From Marinobacterium_A aestuariivivens (GTDB taxonomy: Bacteria; Pseudomonadota; Gammaproteobacteria; Pseudomonadales; Balneatricaceae): a DNA stretch of 64,000 nt. A program made the position numbers and the translations under genes. The notes beneath the pieces were generated by a model. The model made no database searches and was not told the DNA's origin. It worked only from the letters and a program-made list of their open reading frames with translations. Where the stretch lies: the NCBI RefSeq assembly GCF_042661465.1, contig NZ_JBHSWE010000001.1, forward strand, positions 5,394,001 to 5,458,000. Direction: 5' to 3'. Every line of letters starts with the position of its first letter. Position 1 is the stretch's first letter. Positions 46,067 to 54,670 of the stretch are shown in pieces.

Positions 46067-46837
46067 ATGGCTGACCAAAAACCGGAAGGGAAGCTCCGTA
46101 GCCTGCAACAAGCACACTGCAACACCTGCAGCCTGAGTTCACTCTGTCTGCCGGTCTCGCTCAATATGACCGAAATCGACCGCCTCGACGACATCATCGA
46201 TAAAAGCAGGCCCCTCAAGAAAGGGGAGCACCTGTTCCGTCAGGGCCAGCCTTTTACATCCATCTATGCGTTGCGCGCCGGTACCGTGAAGAGCTATTCG
46301 CTGACCAACGAGGGCGAAGAGCAGATCACCGGTTTCTACTTTCCCGGCGAACTGGTCGGCCTCAGCGGCGTCGATTCCGGTGTCTATCCGGTTTCCACCA
46401 AGGTGCTCGAGACCACCACCGTCTGCGAAATCCCCTTTACCCGCCTCGACGACCTGTCCGGCGAGTTGCCGGAGCTGCGACGTCAGATCATGCGCACCAT
46501 GAGCAAGGAGATTCGTGACGACCAGCAGATGATGCTGCTGCTGTCGAAAAAGACCGCCGAAGAGCGCGTTGCCACTTTTCTGATCAAGCTGTCGCAGCGA
46601 TTTCAGGCCCGGGGTTATTCCCAGACCCGCTTCCGCCTGTCGATGTCGCGCAACGAGATCGGCAACTACCTCGGGCTGGCAGTGGAAACCGTGAGCCGGA
46701 TATTCACCCGTTTCCAGAAGAGCGGTCTGATCCAGGTCGAAGGCAAGGAGATCGACGTTACCGATCTCGACCAGCTTTACCTGCTGTCCGGCGAATGCCC
46801 GGTGCAGGATCCGGCACTGTCCCGACAGACATCCTGA
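46067..46837 (+). CDS. anr: Oxygen-sensing regulator Anr/FNR
   Basis: A 256-residue CRP/FNR-family regulator. Cluster cysteines are Cys18, Cys21, Cys27 (CNTCSLSSLC) and a central Cys in TTTVCEIPF; they hold the O2-labile [4Fe-4S] cluster. The cNMP-like beta barrel spans about 35-150, the dimer helix about 155-185, and the C-terminal HTH recognition helix is in YLGLAVETVSRIFTRF, with the E-SR residues that read TTGAT half sites. Boxes of that type occur at four places in this window. The stop is only 5 bp from the U-tract of a terminator that faces the opposite direction. Confidence 0.97.
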   Translation: MADQKPEGKLRSLQQAHCNTCSLSSLCLPVSLNMTEIDRLDDIIDKSRPLKKGEHLFRQGQPFTSIYALRAGTVKSYSLTNEGEEQITGFYFPGELVGLSGVDSGVYPVSTKVLETTTVCEIPFTRLDDLSGELPELRRQIMRTMSKEIRDDQQMMLLLSKKTAEERVATFLIKLSQRFQARGYSQTRFRLSMSRNEIGNYLGLAVETVSRIFTRFQKSGLIQVEGKEIDVTDLDQLYLLSGECPVQDPALSRQTS

Positions 46838-46842
46838 TATAT

Positions 46843-46876
46843 AAAAAAACGGCATCCACAGAAGCTGCGGATGCCG
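46843..46876 (-). terminator. Leftward intrinsic terminator of the candidate sRNA
   Basis: The 8 bp stem CGGCATCC/GGATGCCG (46850-46857 with 46869-46876), extendable to about 12 bp with a G-U pair, is flanked by A7 on the plus strand (46843-46849). It therefore ends in U7 only when read leftward. No annotated leftward gene lies upstream of it. Confidence 0.85.
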
Positions 46877-46921
46877 TGCAAGCTGCACAGTTGATAAGCC
46901 ATCTCTGGCTGGTAACCCAAC
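46843..46921 (-). ncRNA. Candidate Anr-activated small RNA
   Basis: An interval of about 79 nt read leftward between a predicted start near 46921 and the U7 tract. It folds as three stems: AGCCA/TGGCT (46897-46910), GTGCA/TGCAC (46876-46888) and the terminator. The leftward promoter (46928-46969) has an Anr-type box and -10. The setting recalls FNR- or Anr-induced sRNAs such as FnrS and PhrS, but no sequence relation to those is claimed. No ORF of note is inside. Confidence 0.55.
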
Positions 46922-46927
46922 ACCTTC

Positions 46928-46969
46928 ATTAGACGCTTTTCTCGCCCTGAAAACATTGAGCCATATCAA
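46928..46969 (-). promoter_or_regulatory. Leftward Anr-type promoter between anr and apt
   Basis: On the minus strand TTGAT-ATGG-CTCAA (46969-46956) matches 13 of 14 consensus positions. TCTAAT (46933-46928) matches TATAAT at five of six and lies 32 bp from the box centre, exactly class II spacing. No equivalent -10 exists rightward toward apt. Confidence 0.62.
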
Positions 46970-47002
46970 GCATCGAACAGGATGCGCGCGCAGGAGTCCT
47001 TA

Positions 47003-47544
47003 ATGCCCTTTGACGAGTGCTATGTAAAATCGATTATCCGTACGATTCCGGACTGGCCGGAGCCAGGCGTCCAGTTTCGCGACATCACGCCGCTGTTCAA
47101 GGATCCCAAGGCGCTGCGCATGGTCGCCGACGACTTCATCCAGCGCTATATCGATACCGATATCACCCATATCGCCAGCATCGACGCCAGGGCTTCCTGA
47201 TCAGCTCGATCATGGCCTATCACCTCAATATTCCGCTGGTGCTGGTACGCAAGAAGGGCAAACTGCCGGGTGAAACCATCCACGCCGAATATACCCTGGA
47301 ATACGGTACCGCCGCGGTCGAGATGCAGACCGACTCGGTGGGCCCCGGTGACCAGGTGCTGATCTTCGACGACCTGATCGCGACCGGTGGCACCATCCTG
47401 GCCGCCAGCACCCTGATCAAGGAACTGGGCGCCAGTGTCTACGAGGCCGCCGCCCTGATCGACCTCCCCGACCTCGAAGGCTCGACCCGCATACAGGAAG
47501 CCGGCATACCGGTGCATACGCTGCTGGCCTACGAGGGCCTCTGA
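47003..47544 (+). CDS. apt: Adenine phosphoribosyltransferase
   Basis: A cytoplasmic purine salvage enzyme that makes AMP from adenine and PRPP. Family boxes are IPDWPEPGVQFRDITPLF, IDARGFL and the PRPP site VLIFDDLIATGGTI. The G3 run at 47190-47192 should be G4 (ARGFLISS); restoring it gives 180 aa, the standard length. AGGAG 7 nt before ATG 47003 fixes the start. It follows anr as in Pseudomonas. Confidence 0.96.
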
Positions 47545-47549
47545 GATCT

Positions 47550-47584
47550 GGTGACGCGTAACGCGTAACGCGTTACGCGTCACC
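47550..47584. repeat. Perfect 35 bp GTGACGCG palindrome
   Basis: GGTGACGCGTAACGCGT, one central base, then ACGCGTTACGCGTCACC: 17+1+17 perfect pairing, 5 bp after the apt stop. It is the longest member of the family also at 4917-4942 and 33656-33683. It probably also ends the apt transcript. Confidence 0.85.
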
Positions 47585-47720
47585 AGCACCGGCAACGGCA
47601 TTTCGGAACGCCACCGGTGCCGACTACTCGCCCGACCATCGATAAACGAAGCGCCCTGCGCATGGCATTTCCCGCCCGAGCCGTTAGAATAGCGCCCTCC
47701 ACCAGCCGGCAAAGAAGACT

Positions 47721-48632
47721 ATGTGGTTCAAAAATCTGATTTTTTATCGCCTGACCTCCGCTTTCGACAGGGACGCGCAAAGCCTGGAAACCGCCCTTGC
47801 AGAGCATCCATTCCAGCCCTGCGGCAGTCAGGAGATGAGCCGTTACGGCTGGATCGCGCCCTGCAAGGGGCTGCCGGACCAGCTCGTCTACAGCTGTGCG
47901 GGCTACTATCTGATCTGCGCCCAGAAGGAGGAGAAGATTCTGCCCTCCGGCGTGATCCGCGAGACGCTCGAGGAAAAGGTCGAGGAAATCGAACATCAGC
48001 AGGCACGCAAGGTCTATCGACGTGAGCGCAATCAGCTCAAGGACGAGATCGTACTGGATCTGCTGCCGCGGGCCTTTACCCGGCGCCAGCAGACCTGGGC
48101 CCTGATCGCGCCCCAGGCCGGCTGGGTATTGGTCGATGCCTCTGCCCACAAGAAGGCCGAGGAGTTGCTGACGCAGCTGCGCAGCAGCCTGGGCACGCTG
48201 CCGGTGGTGCTGCCGGACGTCAAGCAGTCGCCCTCGGCGGTGATGAGCCACTGGCTCGAACAGCAGCAGCCCCTCCCAACCTCGTTGCAGCTGCTCGACG
48301 AGTGCGAAATGAAGGACAACCTGGTGGAAGGTGGCGTCATCCGCATCAAGGGCCAGGACCTGACCAGCGCGGAAATTGTCGCCCACCTCGAGGCTGGCAA
48401 GCGCGTCACGAAGCTGGCTCTGGAGTGGGATGAGAATCTGCGCTTTCTGCTGCACGAGGACCTCAGCATCCATCGCATCAAGCAGACGGACCAGTTCCGC
48501 GAGCAGCAGAAGGATGTTGCCGACGACGAGCTGGCGCGTTTCGATGCCGATGTCGCCCAGATCGGTCTCGAACTGAGCCGGCTGATTCCGGACCTGCTGC
48601 AGGCCTTCGGCGGCGAAAACAGCGCAACCTAG
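47721..48632 (+). CDS. rdgC: Recombination-associated protein RdgC
   Basis: A 303-residue ring-forming DNA-binding protein that limits RecA filament formation. The N-terminus MWFKNLIFYRLT and the boxes GWIAPCKGLPDQLVY, KILPSGVIRETLEEKVEEIE and LPRAFTRRQQTWALI are diagnostic. Length is normal. A TAGAAT (about 47685) may be its -10. No obvious partner gene; queE follows 12 bp later. Confidence 0.97.
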   Translation: MWFKNLIFYRLTSAFDRDAQSLETALAEHPFQPCGSQEMSRYGWIAPCKGLPDQLVYSCAGYYLICAQKEEKILPSGVIRETLEEKVEEIEHQQARKVYRRERNQLKDEIVLDLLPRAFTRRQQTWALIAPQAGWVLVDASAHKKAEELLTQLRSSLGTLPVVLPDVKQSPSAVMSHWLEQQQPLPTSLQLLDECEMKDNLVEGGVIRIKGQDLTSAEIVAHLEAGKRVTKLALEWDENLRFLLHEDLSIHRIKQTDQFREQQKDVADDELARFDADVAQIGLELSRLIPDLLQAFGGENSAT

Positions 48633-48644
48633 GACCCGGTCCCG

Positions 48645-49275
48645 ATGTACAGCGTCAAAGAGATGTTTTACACCCTGCAGGGGAAGGCGCCCAGAGCGGC
48701 CGGCCGGCGGTGTTCTGCCGCTTCAGCGGTTGCAACCTCTGGTCCGGCCGCGAGCAGGACCGCCACCAGGCGGTCTGCGACTTCTGCGATACCGACTTCG
48801 TCGGCACCGATGGCCAGAATGGCGGCAAGTTCGCCAGCGCCGCGGCGCTTGCCAAGGCCGTCAGGGCGCTCTGGCCGGACGCCTCGGGTGGCCAGCCCTA
48901 TGTCGTCTGCACCGGCGGAGAACCCGCCCTGCAGCTCGATGAGCCGCTGGTCGAGGCATTCAAGACTGCCGGTTTCGAAGTCGCGATCGAGACCAATGGC
49001 ACGCGCCCCCTGCCCCCGGTATCGACTGGATCTGCGTCAGCCCCAAGGCATCGGCGCAGCTGGTGATCACCCGCGGGCAGGAGCTCAAGCTCGTCTATCC
49101 GCAACTGCAGGCACCGCCGGAGCGGTTTGCCGGGCTCGATTTCGAACACTTCTATCTGCAACCCCTGGACGGTCCCGCCGCGCAGGAAAATCTCGCAGCC
49201 ACGGTACGCTACTGCCTGGCACATCCGCAGTGGAAGCTGAGCCTGCAGACGCACAAGATCATCGGTATCGACTGA
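48645..49275 (+). CDS. queE: 7-carboxy-7-deazaguanine synthase QueE
   Basis: A radical SAM enzyme that converts 6-carboxytetrahydropterin to CDG in queuosine biosynthesis. The cluster motif has the QueE-type spacing C30-X14-C45-X2-C48 (SGCNLWSG...VCDFCDTDF), and CTGGEP follows. Two breaks: G4 for G5 at 48680-48683 (LQGEGAQSG) and one base missing at the CCCCCGG run 49013-49019 (LPPGIDWICVSPK). Restoring both gives 210 aa, normal for QueE. It lies 12 bp after rdgC; no other queuosine gene is in the window. Confidence 0.93.
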
Positions 49276-49644
49276 ATGGCGTTCATCAACAGACCCCGGA
49301 GCTCGATTGTGACGGTGCTGCGACGTTATACCCACATCTGCTGTGGATAACGTTGTGGGCCAGGATAAGATACCTGCCCGGCCGCCCCGGAACCGCTCGG
49401 CCCGCAACAGATTGATCACTTTGTAACCAGCAGTAATTTGTTATTAATATTCAAATAGATAGGACCAGCAACTCGAAATCTGTCGAGCTTGCCGGCCTTA
49501 GGCAGCGATTTTACGCTGTAAACCAGTCGTTACAGTTTTCTGTCGGCCTGCCTGGCGACAGAATGAACACAGACTCAGCCCCCAGGCTGGCCCGGCACAG
49601 GCCCCGGCCGGTAAAATCGGTACAGTGTCCGAAACGGAATTGCC
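49276..49644. other. Intergenic region with a DnaA-box palindrome
   Basis: This 369 bp stretch carries no supported gene. ACGTTATACCCACA (49323-49336) and TGTGGATAACGT (49342-49353) form an imperfect palindrome whose right arm is a perfect DnaA box (TTATCCACA on the minus strand). An AT-rich tract follows (49430-49465). Only one consensus box is present, so an origin is not supported. Confidence 0.4.
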
Positions 49645-50799
49645 ATGTACACCGCTGAAGAACGTCAACGAGAAGCCCGCCGGGTCACCCTGGTCGGCAG
49701 CCTACTGGATTTCACTCTCGGTATCGCCAAGATCATCACGGGGGTGTTCTCCTACTCCCACGCATTGATCGCCGACGGTATCCATTCGCTTTCGGACCTC
49801 GCCACCGACTTCATGGTGATTCTGATCCTGCGCATGGCCCATCAGGAACCGGACCAGGATCACCCCTATGGCCACGCCCGGTTCGAAACCCTCGGCACCG
49901 TCATGCTCGGCGGCCTGCTGATTGCCGTCGCCGGCGCCATGGCCTATGACAGTGTCGGCCTGATGCTCAGCGGCGAAGCGCTGAAGACGCCAACCTGGCC
50001 CGCCCTCGTAGTCGCGGCGGTGTCGATCGTCAGCAAGGAGTGGATCTATCGCTACACCCTGGCGGCCGGCAAGCGACTGAAGTCGGACCTCATCATTGCC
50101 AATGCCTGGCACAGCCGCACCGATGCCTTTTCATCGGTCGTTGTGCTGTTCGGCGTCGGTGGCGCCATGCTCGGCGCGCCCTGGCTTGACGCCCTGACCG
50201 CGGTACTGGTGGCATTGCTGGTCGCCAAGATCGGCTGGGACCTGACCTGGAAAAGCGTCAAGGAGCTGGTTGATACCGCACTGCCCGAGGAGGAGGTCCG
50301 GGAACTGGAGCAGGCGGTCATGGAGGTGGACGGCGTTATCAGCGTTCACAGCCTGAAAAGCCGCCTGATGGGCGGACAGAGCCTGCTTGAGATGCATATC
50401 CAGGTCGACAGTCATCTCAGCGCATCCGAGGGCCACTACATCGGCGACACCGTGGTGCGCAGGCTGAAGAGCCGTTTCGACAACATCGAACAGATCATCT
50501 TTCATATCGATACCTACAACGACGACAGCCAGCTGTTCTGCAACACGCTGCCGCTGCGTGACGAAGTCGAACAGGCACTTCAGAGCGCCGTCGACCAGAT
50601 CAATCCGAGCCTGCGCTGGGAGGAACTGATGCTGCACTACGTTAATGCCCGGATCGAACTCGAGCTCAAGGTCGACAGCTTCAGCCTCAAGGAATGTGAA
50701 CTGTCCGGCGTCGAACTGCAGAGCCGGCTTCGCGAGGCGCTGAAGCAGCACTACTGGTTCTCCCAGCTCAGACTCTGGCTGGCGCCGGCCCATGGCTGA
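49645..50799 (+). CDS. Cation diffusion facilitator (FieF-like)
   Basis: A 384-residue inner-membrane metal/H+ antiporter with six helices and a C-terminal ferredoxin-like metal-binding domain. Metal-site boxes are ADGIHSLSDLATD in TM2 and HSRTDAFSS in TM5; the second D/H pair follows the FieF-type pattern. HPYGHARFE is the loop signature. The C-terminus (after about 300) extends beyond the usual FieF length of 300 by about 80 residues, a second small alpha-beta domain. Fe2+, Zn2+ or Mn2+ are likely substrates; specificity is not readable. It overlaps yigZ by 8 bp. Confidence 0.92.
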   Translation: MYTAEERQREARRVTLVGSLLDFTLGIAKIITGVFSYSHALIADGIHSLSDLATDFMVILILRMAHQEPDQDHPYGHARFETLGTVMLGGLLIAVAGAMAYDSVGLMLSGEALKTPTWPALVVAAVSIVSKEWIYRYTLAAGKRLKSDLIIANAWHSRTDAFSSVVVLFGVGGAMLGAPWLDALTAVLVALLVAKIGWDLTWKSVKELVDTALPEEEVRELEQAVMEVDGVISVHSLKSRLMGGQSLLEMHIQVDSHLSASEGHYIGDTVVRRLKSRFDNIEQIIFHIDTYNDDSQLFCNTLPLRDEVEQALQSAVDQINPSLRWEELMLHYVNARIELELKVDSFSLKECELSGVELQSRLREALKQHYWFSQLRLWLAPAHG

Positions 50800-51408
50800 A
50801 CCCTTCGATCGCCCGGCATCGGCGAGAAGCGTCGAGATCGAGATCAAAAACAGTCGCTTCATCTGCCATGTCGCGCCGACGGCCGGCATCGAGGCCGCCC
50901 AGGCGTTCGTCGGTCGGATCCGCCGGGAGCACCCGGACGCCAACCATAATTGCTGGTGCTATGTCGCCGGCGACCCGCAGGATTACAACCAGTGGAACTG
51001 CAGTGACGACGGAGAGCCCCGCGGCACGGCCGGCAAGCCGATGCTCAATGTCCTGACCCACTCGGGGCTCGGGGAGATCTGCGTTGTCGTCACCCGCTAT
51101 TTCGGCGGCATCAAACTCGGCGCCGGGGGCCTCGTGCGCGCCTACAGCCAGGCGGTCCAGACGGGGCTGGACCACCTCCCGACGGAAGCTGTCATCGAGA
51201 CGTTCGCGGTAAGCCTCTCGGCCCCCACGCCCTGACTGGCCCGCTCGAGCAGATACTGCGTCAGCTCGGACTCGAAGTCCTGGAACGTCACTGGGGCGAA
51301 CGGCTCGAGATACGCCTTCAGCCCGACCAGGATCAGTTAGAAGCGCTTCGGGCGCGCCTGGCGCCACTCGACGACGTGGCGATCGAGGACGACTCGGGGC
51401 CGGTCTGA
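50792..51408 (+). CDS. yigZ: YigZ/IMPACT family protein
   Basis: An IMPACT-family protein with the UPF0029 fold (residues 1-135; FICHVAP, HNCWCYV, SDDGEPRGTAGKPML, VVTRYFGGIKLGAGGLVRAY) and a C-terminal DUF1949 domain. Cellular function in bacteria is unclear, possibly ribosome-linked. The C5 run at 51222-51226 should be C6 (LSAPHALTGPLEQILRQLG); restoring it gives 205 aa. The last 22 codons (ALRARLAPLDDVAIEDDSGPV) are the first unit of the tandem array that follows. The ATG overlaps the CDF stop (ATGGCTGA). Confidence 0.9.
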
Positions 51409-51994
51409 GCCGGCAGGGGGTACTGCGCCAGTTCGAGGCGCTTCGGGCACGCCTGGCGTCATTTTTGACGACGTGGCGATCGGGGACGACTCGGGGCCGG
51501 TCTGAGCCGGCAGGGTACTGCGCCAGTTCGAGGCGCTTCGGGCACGCCTGGCGTCATTTTTGACGACGTGGCGATCGGGGACGACTCGGGGCCGGTCTGA
51601 GCCGGCAGGGGGTACTGCGCCAGTTCGAGGCGCTTCGGGCACGCCTGGCGTCATTTTTGACGACGTGGCGATCGAGGACGACTCGGGGCCGGTCTGAGCC
51701 GGCAGGGGGTACTGCGCCAGTTCGAGGCGCTTCGGGCACGCCTGGCGTCATTTTTGACGACGTGGCGATCGGGGACGACTCGGGGCCGGTCTGAGCCGGC
51801 AGGGGGTACTGCGTCAGTTCGAGGCGCTTCGGGCACGCCTGGCGTCATTTTTGACGACGTGGCGATCGGGGACGACTCGGGGCCGGTCTGAGCCGGCAGG
51901 GGGTACTGCGCCAGATCGAGGCGTTTCGGGCACGTATGGCGCCACACTTGACGACGTGGCGATCGAGGACGCCTCAGGGCCGGTCCGAGTCCGG
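51341..51994 (+). repeat. Tandem array of the yigZ 3' end (7 units of 95-97 bp)
   Basis: Units start at 51341, 51436, 51531, 51628, 51725, 51822 and 51919. Unit 1 is the yigZ coding end; units 2-6 are nearly identical; unit 7 is diverged and runs into the 3' end of the convergent L,D-transpeptidase gene. Each unit holds the yigZ stop inside a GCCGG-TCTGAG-CCGGC stem-loop, then GGGGGTACTGCGCCAGTTCG, which resembles an earlier part of yigZ (ATACTGCGTCAGCTCG). One unit lacks two G. Unit length is not a multiple of three, so no long protein repeat results. Confidence 0.93.
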
Positions 51995-53200
51995 CACGGC
52001 GGCCAGGTCCTGACGATCAAGGCCATAGATGTCCTCGCGAAACTGCAATGTTCGCTCGTCGTCCAGCCAGGCGGTCCAGTAGGTGGTATAGACGGCCACC
52101 GGCTGTGGCAACGACAACACCCGGTTCTCGCCGCTGGCGATAATATCCTCGAACCGCCAGGTCCCCGTTTCGCTGATACCGGCCGGTCCAAGCAGGCGCC
52201 GTGCCAGTTCCTCCGGATACTCGATGCGAATGCAGCCCGAGCTGAAGTTGCGTACCGGCTTGTCGAACAGGTAGGCGTTCGGTGTCCCGTGCATGTAGAC
52301 GAGATAATCGTTGGGAAAGTTGAACTTCATCAGCCCCAGGGGATTTTGGGGTCCGGGGGCCTGCCAGAATCGCTGCTGAGGCCGCTCACCGCGATACAGG
52401 CGCTCGAAATCCAGCTCGCTGAACGGCAGCCGCCGCATGCCCGGGCCATACCCCTGCACCAGCTCGAGCGAATGCTCCTGCAGGTAATCGGGATTCTGCT
52501 CCAGTGCCGGCAATATATCCCGGTAGGTAATGCCGCTCGGGACATTCCAGTCGGGATTCAGCTCCAGCGTGCGGATCCGGCTGGCGACCAGGGGCGTCTT
52601 GGCCTTGAGCTTGCCGACGATGGCCCGCATGCGCAGCACCTCCTGCCCCGCTTCGAAATAACGCATTTCATAGGCCGGAATATTGACCTGGACGTAGTAT
52701 CCATCCGCCGCCAGTTGCCGGCGGAACTGCAGCTGCCGGTCCCGGTTGAGCCACAATTGCCGGTATCGGGTGCGCGGCGGCACATTCAGCGCGGCGCGGG
52801 AACGGGGCCCCCAGATGCCGTCCGGCTTGAGACCGTGACGCTGCTGAAAATGCTCCAGCGCCAGGCGGAGCTCGTCGTCGAAATAAACCGGGTCCCGACT
52901 CGGCGTCAGATAGGGCAGATCGCCCAGCAGTACCAGCCGCTGGCGAATCTCGGCGAGCACCGGATGCCGGTCACCTGCCCGCAGCATCGGAGTGGCCGCA
53001 ACCGGCTGCCAGTCATGGGTGTCGGCCAACTGACGATAGAAATCCATTGCGCTTTCGAATGAACTGAACCGGGTCGACGTCCAGATTCCGCTATTGCCGC
53101 CGTCGGCTGAGACCAGTGGAAGTGCCCGGGCCGACAGTGAGACGCATAGCAGGAGCAGCATAATATTGAGCCCAATCGGTTTAAGCACGCGCCCTCCCAT
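51974..53200 (-). CDS. L,D-transpeptidase (YcbB-like)
   Basis: A secreted YkuD-domain enzyme of about 408 residues that makes 3-3 peptidoglycan crosslinks or anchors lipoproteins. N-terminal signal peptide (LNIMLLLLCVSLSARA); a scaffold domain; a peptidoglycan-binding PG_binding_1 segment (LEHFQQRHGLKPDGIWGPRSRAAL); then the YkuD domain with HGTPNAYLFD and the catalytic Cys in SSGCIRI. The start is ATG 53200; a GTG at 53188 behind GGGAGGG is an alternative. Its 3' end overlaps the last unit of the yigZ array, which supplies the final codons region. Confidence 0.92.
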   Translation of the reverse strand: MGGRVLKPIGLNIMLLLLCVSLSARALPLVSADGGNSGIWTSTRFSSFESAMDFYRQLADTHDWQPVAATPMLRAGDRHPVLAEIRQRLVLLGDLPYLTPSRDPVYFDDELRLALEHFQQRHGLKPDGIWGPRSRAALNVPPRTRYRQLWLNRDRQLQFRRQLAADGYYVQVNIPAYEMRYFEAGQEVLRMRAIVGKLKAKTPLVASRIRTLELNPDWNVPSGITYRDILPALEQNPDYLQEHSLELVQGYGPGMRRLPFSELDFERLYRGERPQQRFWQAPGPQNPLGLMKFNFPNDYLVYMHGTPNAYLFDKPVRNFSSGCIRIEYPEELARRLLGPAGISETGTWRFEDIIASGENRVLSLPQPVAVYTTYWTAWLDDERTLQFREDIYGLDRQDLAAVPDSDRP

Positions 53201-53450
53201 CAACTTGCCCTAAAGAATAGACGCCGCGGCCGATAAATCCCGATGGGGGTCACCGGGAAGGGGCATCTCTGTCTTAGATCCCTTATACTCCGGCCAGCCC
53301 GGTGAGTCAGCCCCCTGGCCGTGTTCATTGCTGGCGCCCCGGCCTGAATATCCGATATATTTAGATCTGCGCCGGAATCAAACAGATGTTTGAACCAGCC
53401 GGCCACCGTACCATTCAAATGTTGTCCGGATTACCGGTATAGGGAATGCT

Positions 53451-54470
53451 ATGAAGTTCGCGGAGAGTTCCAATCAGGCGGCAGAGCTGCTGCGCCAGGC
53501 GGTGCCCATCATGGTCCGGCACAACATACCGCCCAACCCACTGAACTACGCTCTCTGGTACACCTACGTTTCCAAACGCCTGCCGGAACTCAACAGTGAA
53601 CTGGACAAGACACTGAACGCCTACGGCACCTGCCCGATGATGGTCAGCGAACAGCTGTTCCGCGATCACATGCTGCGCGACGAACTGGAGTCGGCACAGG
53701 ACATGCAGGCTAACCTGATCGCACTGATGAACGACCTCAATCACCAGGCCGGCGAAACCGCCCGTCGCACCAGCGATTACAGCGAAGTCCTGCAGGACAG
53801 CCTCGAGGCCCTCAGCGACACCGACGCCGACCGCCTGCCGCTCGAATCGATCATTCAGAATCTCGCCGCCAACACCGAGGCGATCAGCACCGAAACACGC
53901 CTCTTCCAGCAGCGTATCGACGAAGCCCGGGCCGAAATAAACGCCCTTAAGGCCGAACTGACCCGAACCCGGCAGGATGCCCGGGTCGATCCGCTGACCG
54001 GGCTGTTCAACCGCCGGGTCTTCGACGCCGAGCTGGAACAGCTGCTGGGTACCGCGGAACCGCCGCGGCTGACCAGCCTGATGATCGACATCGACCACTT
54101 CAAGGCCTTCAATGACCGCTATGGCCACCTGATGGGCGACAAGGTCCTGCAATATGTTGGCAAGCTGCTCAAGGAGCATGCCAAGGAGCCGGTACTGCCG
54201 GTGCGCTTCGGCGGCGAGGAGTTCGCGATCCTGATGCCCGGAGCCACGCTCGACGAGGGCGCCGAACTGGCCGAAACGCTGCGGGAAAAGATCCAGGCGA
54301 TCCGCATCAAGCTGAAAAAATCCGGCGAAGTGATCAGTTCGATCACCGCCTCCTTCGGCGTGACCGATTACAGTCCCGGCGAAGGGGTCGATGATTTCAT
54401 CGGCCGTGCCGACGCCGCCCTCTACCAGGCCAAGAGTCGTGGCCGCAACTGCGTCCACCTGAGCGACTAG
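53451..54470 (+). CDS. Cytoplasmic diguanylate cyclase (GGDEF)
   Basis: A 339-residue protein that makes c-di-GMP. The N-terminal 160 residues form a helical sensory or dimerisation region with no membrane helix; a coiled-coil (IDEARAEINALKAELTRTRQ) leads to the GGDEF domain starting DPLTGLFNRR. The active site is intact as GGEEF. No RxxD inhibitory site is present five residues before it (EPVLPVR instead), so product feedback is likely absent. It may feed LapD, which is in the same window, but no specific link can be read. Confidence 0.93.
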   Translation: MKFAESSNQAAELLRQAVPIMVRHNIPPNPLNYALWYTYVSKRLPELNSELDKTLNAYGTCPMMVSEQLFRDHMLRDELESAQDMQANLIALMNDLNHQAGETARRTSDYSEVLQDSLEALSDTDADRLPLESIIQNLAANTEAISTETRLFQQRIDEARAEINALKAELTRTRQDARVDPLTGLFNRRVFDAELEQLLGTAEPPRLTSLMIDIDHFKAFNDRYGHLMGDKVLQYVGKLLKEHAKEPVLPVRFGGEEFAILMPGATLDEGAELAETLREKIQAIRIKLKKSGEVISSITASFGVTDYSPGEGVDDFIGRADAALYQAKSRGRNCVHLSD

Positions 54471-54670
54471 GGCCGATCCTGCGAGCCCGCCGCCCGCTGG
54501 GCGCCGTGGATTCAGGGACGAATCTGCGCCGTCCACTATCACAGAGTCTTAACAATCCCCCCTTATGCTTCGCGCCCGTAATCGATAGCGGGCTTGACGG
54601 CGCCTGCGCGCAGCGGATCTCTCCGACAGGCAAAGCCCGCGCTTCTATCTTAGACTTCTGATAAAAGGGA

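Noticed and set aside
49276..49644. Chromosomal replication origin
   Set aside because: Only one consensus DnaA box; no dnaA, dnaN, gidA or parAB genes nearby.
51337..51947. Leftward repeated ORFs (TPGVPEAPRTGAVPP type) in the yigZ array
   Set aside because: Unit length of 97 bp changes frame at every copy; they are by-products of the array.
51341..51994. CRISPR array
   Set aside because: The 97 bp unit is conserved throughout; no unique spacers.
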